Source: Tardiphaga sp.
GTDB taxonomy: Bacteria; Pseudomonadota; Alphaproteobacteria; Rhizobiales; Xanthobacteraceae
Assembly (NCBI GenBank): GCA_014377915.1
Contig: JACMOT010000027.1
Coordinates: 1 to 9,951, forward strand
Reading direction: 5' to 3'
Length of the DNA: 9,951 nucleotides
Shown here: piece after piece, positions 7,718 through 9,951 of the stretch
Position numbering within the stretch: the stretch's first letter is position 1
Layout of the letters: every line of letters starts with the position of its first letter
Made by a program: the position numbers and the translations under genes
The notes under the pieces: generated by a model
Databases searched by the model: none
Seen by the model: only the letters and a program-made list of their open reading frames with translations
Told to the model about the DNA's origin: nothing

Positions 7718-7817
7718 CCCGGTTTCTGCCGGCGAAATATGGCGCAAGCCGGCCGCCGCGGTTTCGTGCCCCGCCAAACCATGCTACGCGGCGCCCTTGC
7801 TCCACAGGATCCAGACC
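7718..7817. other. 100-bp gap before purH, no assigned element
   Basis: The frame of purH stays open through this gap into the heparinase-like gene, but the translated sequence does not look like protein. CCGG-rich bases just after the heparinase stop (7719-7732) can form only a weak short stem. I see no clear terminator, promoter or riboswitch. The last part holds the purH ribosome binding site. Confidence 0.3.
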
Positions 7818-9410
7818 ATGACCGACCATACGCGCCCCGTGACCCGGGCCCTGCTGTCCGTTTCCGACAAGACCGGGCTGATCGCATTCGCCCGCGCGCT
7901 GGCCGCCCATGGCGTCGACCTGGTCTCGACCGGCGGCACCGCCAAGGCTATTGCCGCGGCGGGCCTGAAGGTGACGGACGTGTCGGATCTCACCGGTTTT
8001 CCGGAAATGATGGACGGCCGGGTCAAGACGCTGCATCCGAAGGTACATGGCGGGCTGCTGGCGATCCGCGGCAATGCCGAACACGCGCAATCGATGAAGG
8101 AACACGGCATCGCGCCGATCGACTTGCTGGTGGTCAATCTTTACCCGTTCGAGGCGACCGTCGAGAAGGGCGCCGCGTATGAGGATTGCATCGAGAATAT
8201 CGACATCGGCGGTCCGGCGATGATCCGCGCCGCGGCGAAGAACCATGATGATGTCGCCGTGGTGGTCGAACCCGCCGATTATCAGTCGGTGCTCGACGAA
8301 CTCGCCGCCAACAATGGCGCGACGACGCTGACCTTGCGCAAGCGCCTCGCCGCCAAGGCCTATGCGCGCACCGCGGCCTATGATGCTGCGATCTCGAACT
8401 GGTTCGCCGAACAGTTGAAAATCGAGACACCGGATTTCCGCACCATCGGCGGTCCGCTGATCCAGTCGCTGCGCTACGGCGAGAACCCGCACCAGACGGC
8501 GGCGTTCTATCGCACCCCGGATGCGCGACCCGGCGTCACCACGGCGCGGCAGCTGCAGGGCAAGGGACTGTCCTACAACAACAACAACGACACCGACGCC
8601 GCCTATGAATGCATCGCCGAGTTCGATGCCGCGCGCACGCCGGCCTGCGCCATCGTCAAGCACGCCAATCCGTGCGGCGTCGCCGAAGGCAGCAGCCTGA
8701 TCGAGGCCTATCGCAAGGCGCTGGCCTGCGATTCCACCTCGGCGTTCGGCGGCATCATCGCCTTCAACCGCACCCTCGACGCCGAGACGGCGAAGCTGAT
8801 CACCCAGATCCTGACCGAAGTGATCATCGCCCCCGACGCCACCGACGAAGCAATTGCCATCCTGGCGGCGAAGAAGAATTTACGCCTGCTGCTGGCCGGC
8901 GGCCTGCCCGATCCGCGCGCTTCGGGCCTGACCTACAAGACCGTGGCCGGCGGCCTGCTGGTGCAGAGTCGCGACAATGCGGTGGTCGACGACATGACGT
9001 TCAAGACGGTGACCAAGCGCGCGCCGACCGATGCCGAAATGCACGATCTGAAATTCGCCTTCCGCGTCGCCAAACACGTCAAGTCGAACACCATCATCTA
9101 CGCCAAGGACCTCGCCACCGTCGGCATCGGCGCCGGACAGATGAGCCGGGTTGATTCCGCGCGCATCGCAGTGCGCAAGGCGCAGGATGCGGCGACAGAA
9201 CTGAAGCTGGCCGAACCGCTGACGCGCGGTTCGGTAGTCGCCTCCGACGCGTTCTTCCCGTTTGCCGACGGATTGCTGGTGGCGATCGAGGCAGGCGCCA
9301 CCGCCGTGATCCAGCCCGGCGGTTCGTTGCGCGACAATGAGGTGATCCAGGCCGCCGACGACGCCGGCATCGCCATGGTGTTCACCGGCATCCGGCATTT
9401 CAAGCACTAG
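7818..9410 (+). CDS. purH: Bifunctional AICAR transformylase / IMP cyclohydrolase PurH
   Basis: A 530-residue cytoplasmic enzyme for the last two steps of de novo IMP synthesis: formyl transfer from 10-formyl-THF to AICAR, then ring closure of FAICAR. The N-terminal cyclohydrolase domain (about 1-200) shows [11 protein letters not shown] (11-21), the STGGTAK loop (37-43), [19 protein letters not shown] (61-79) and NLYPFE (107-112). The C-terminal transformylase domain has LRYGENPHQ (218-226), [11 protein letters not shown] (252-262), KHANPCG (281-287, with catalytic K281 and H282), [13 protein letters not shown] (305-317), DAFFPFADG (477-485) and IQPGGSLRD (498-506). Length is normal for the family. 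The frame is open upstream to 7464, but ATG 7818 is clear: AGGA at 7806-7809 lies eight bases before it and homology starts here. Two Asn residues (256-257) replace the usual hydrophobic and small residues after SYNN. Confidence 0.97.
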   Translation: MTDHTRPVTRALLSVSDKTGLIAFARALAAHGVDLVSTGGTAKAIAAAGLKVTDVSDLTGFPEMMDGRVKTLHPKVHGGLLAIRGNAEHAQSMKEHGIAPIDLLVVNLYPFEATVEKGAAYEDCIENIDIGGPAMIRAAAKNHDDVAVVVEPADYQSVLDELAANNGATTLTLRKRLAAKAYARTAAYDAAISNWFAEQLKIETPDFRTIGGPLIQSLRYGENPHQTAAFYRTPDARPGVTTARQLQGKGLSYNNNNDTDAAYECIAEFDAARTPACAIVKHANPCGVAEGSSLIEAYRKALACDSTSAFGGIIAFNRTLDAETAKLITQILTEVIIAPDATDEAIAILAAKKNLRLLLAGGLPDPRASGLTYKTVAGGLLVQSRDNAVVDDMTFKTVTKRAPTDAEMHDLKFAFRVAKHVKSNTIIYAKDLATVGIGAGQMSRVDSARIAVRKAQDAATELKLAEPLTRGSVVASDAFFPFADGLLVAIEAGATAVIQPGGSLRDNEVIQAADDAGIAMVFTGIRHFKH

Positions 9411-9419
9411 CCAAAAGCT

Positions 9420-9526
9420 GTCGTTCCGGGGCGCGAGCGAACCCGGAACCTCGATATGTTCAGAGTGCAACCATCTCGGGATTCCGGGTTCGATCGAAAT
9501 CGACGCTGCGCCCGCCCCGGAACGAC
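9420..9526. repeat. Palindromic intergenic repeat, copy 2; likely bidirectional transcript-end structure
   Basis: This 107-bp element fills the gap between the convergent purH and MFS genes. Its outer arms are a perfect 14-bp inverted repeat (GTCGTTCCGGGGCG 9420-9433 and CGCCCCGGAACGAC 9513-9526). Nested inside is a perfect 11-bp pair (CGAACCCGGAA 9438-9448 and TTCCGGGTTCG 9482-9492). The transcript could fold into a long stem from either strand. Elements with 'GTC(A/G)TTCCGGGGCG...CCCGGAA(C/T)GAC' ends are, from general knowledge, common between genes in Bradyrhizobium and relatives. It starts 9 bases after the purH stop and ends 6 bases before the stop of the opposing gene, so it is well placed to end both messages. 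No T-run is present. Confidence 0.75.
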
Positions 9527-9532
9527 GGTGAA

Positions 9533-9951
9533 CTACTCGTCCTTCACCCTTGCCAGCAGCACGAGTCCCGCGACGAAGAACAGCACCAGCACCGCCATGC
9601 CGGCCTTCTGGCTGGCGGTGATGGCGGTGAGGATGCCGATCATCAGCGGGCCGATGAACGACGTCACCTTGCCGGTCAGCGCGAACAGCCCGAAGAACTG
9701 CGCGATGCGATCCTTCGGCGCCATCCGGATCAGCAACGTGCGCGACGCCGCCTGCAGCGGTCCGCCGGCGATTCCAATCAGGCAACCCAGTGCCAGATAG
9801 GCTCTTTCCGCGGGGGCTGCGAACAGCGCGCCGCCCGGCACCGGCGGCGTGACGTGGATGAACAGGATCGTCTCCTTGTCGATCAACAGGATGCCGATGA
9901 TCGACAGCAGCAGCCGCGTCATGCTGCCGGCGATCACGCCCTTCGGCCCCA
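9533..9951 (-). CDS. C-terminal part of an MFS transporter, UMF1/Atg22-like (5' end outside window)
   Basis: The frame runs from the right edge to a TAG at 9533-9535, leaving 138 visible residues. At least four hydrophobic segments are seen, counted from the window edge: about 5-23, 48-66, 86-110 and 115-133. The stretch FFGLFALTGKVTSFIGPLMIG (85-105), followed by TASQKAGM and a final hydrophobic helix ending in ARVKDE, is typical of the last helices of UMF1-type major facilitator proteins related to Atg22/YxiO. The conserved PLQAASRTLL segment (64-73) also fits. It is an inner-membrane protein; the substrate cannot be predicted and is unknown for most bacterial members. It converges on purH. 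Confidence 0.8.
   Translation of the reverse strand, partial: GPKGVIAGSMTRLLLSIIGILLIDKETILFIHVTPPVPGGALFAAPAERAYLALGCLIGIAGGPLQAASRTLLIRMAPKDRIAQFFGLFALTGKVTSFIGPLMIGILTAITASQKAGMAVLVLFFVAGLVLLARVKDE

Noticed and set aside
6611..7777. Long minus-strand open frame (388 codons) across the heparinase-like gene
   Set aside because: Composition is His/Gln/Arg/Ala-rich with no recognisable motif, and the plus-strand gene explains the region.
7464..7817. Extended start for PurH within the heparinase-like gene
   Set aside because: The upstream translation overlaps the recognised heparinase C-terminus in another frame, and family similarity begins at the ATG at 7818.
1..9951. CRISPR arrays, tRNA or rRNA genes, insertion sequences, phage genes, defence or toxin-antitoxin systems
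   Set aside because: No regularly spaced repeats, tRNA-like cloverleafs, transposase motifs or relevant protein motifs were seen on either strand.

Overview
The window is GC-rich (roughly two-thirds G+C), densely coded DNA. Its gene content, protein sequences and a characteristic palindromic intergenic repeat fit an alphaproteobacterium of the Bradyrhizobium/Rhodopseudomonas/Nitrobacter group. That assignment comes from reading the proteins; no database search was possible.

Left part (1-3288, + strand): the 3' end of a gene resembling the C-terminus of a sulfotransferase is followed by cysD and a cysN-cysC fusion. All three have overlapping stop and start codons, so they are almost certainly one transcript. 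CysD and CysNC turn sulfate and ATP into APS and then PAPS, the sulfate donor used by sulfotransferases and by reductive sulfate assimilation. A sulfotransferase-like gene in the same operon suggests, without proving it, that the PAPS serves sulfation of a surface or secreted molecule.

Middle part (3310-4315, - strand): a membrane-anchored staphylococcal-nuclease-type protein converges on cysNC with a 21-bp gap. Upstream of it lies a small DUF1674/SDHAF4-type gene, a probable assembly factor for the succinate dehydrogenase flavoprotein. The 205-bp gap between these two genes holds a palindromic repeat element (3931-4078).

Right part (4503-9410, + strand): rsmB (16S rRNA m5C967 methyltransferase), a heparinase II/III-like protein with no obvious signal peptide, and purH (final two steps of IMP synthesis). 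They are separated by gaps of 122 and 100 bp. After purH, a second copy of the palindromic repeat (9420-9526) lies between purH and a convergent UMF1-type MFS transporter that runs off the window's right edge.

Most of the window is housekeeping or conserved accessory genes. I see no phage, insertion sequence, CRISPR array, toxin-antitoxin or defence system, and no convincing undescribed multi-gene system. The items most worth a second look are the coupling of sulfate activation to a sulfotransferase-like gene, the apparently cytoplasmic heparinase-like protein between rsmB and purH, and the two related palindromic elements.
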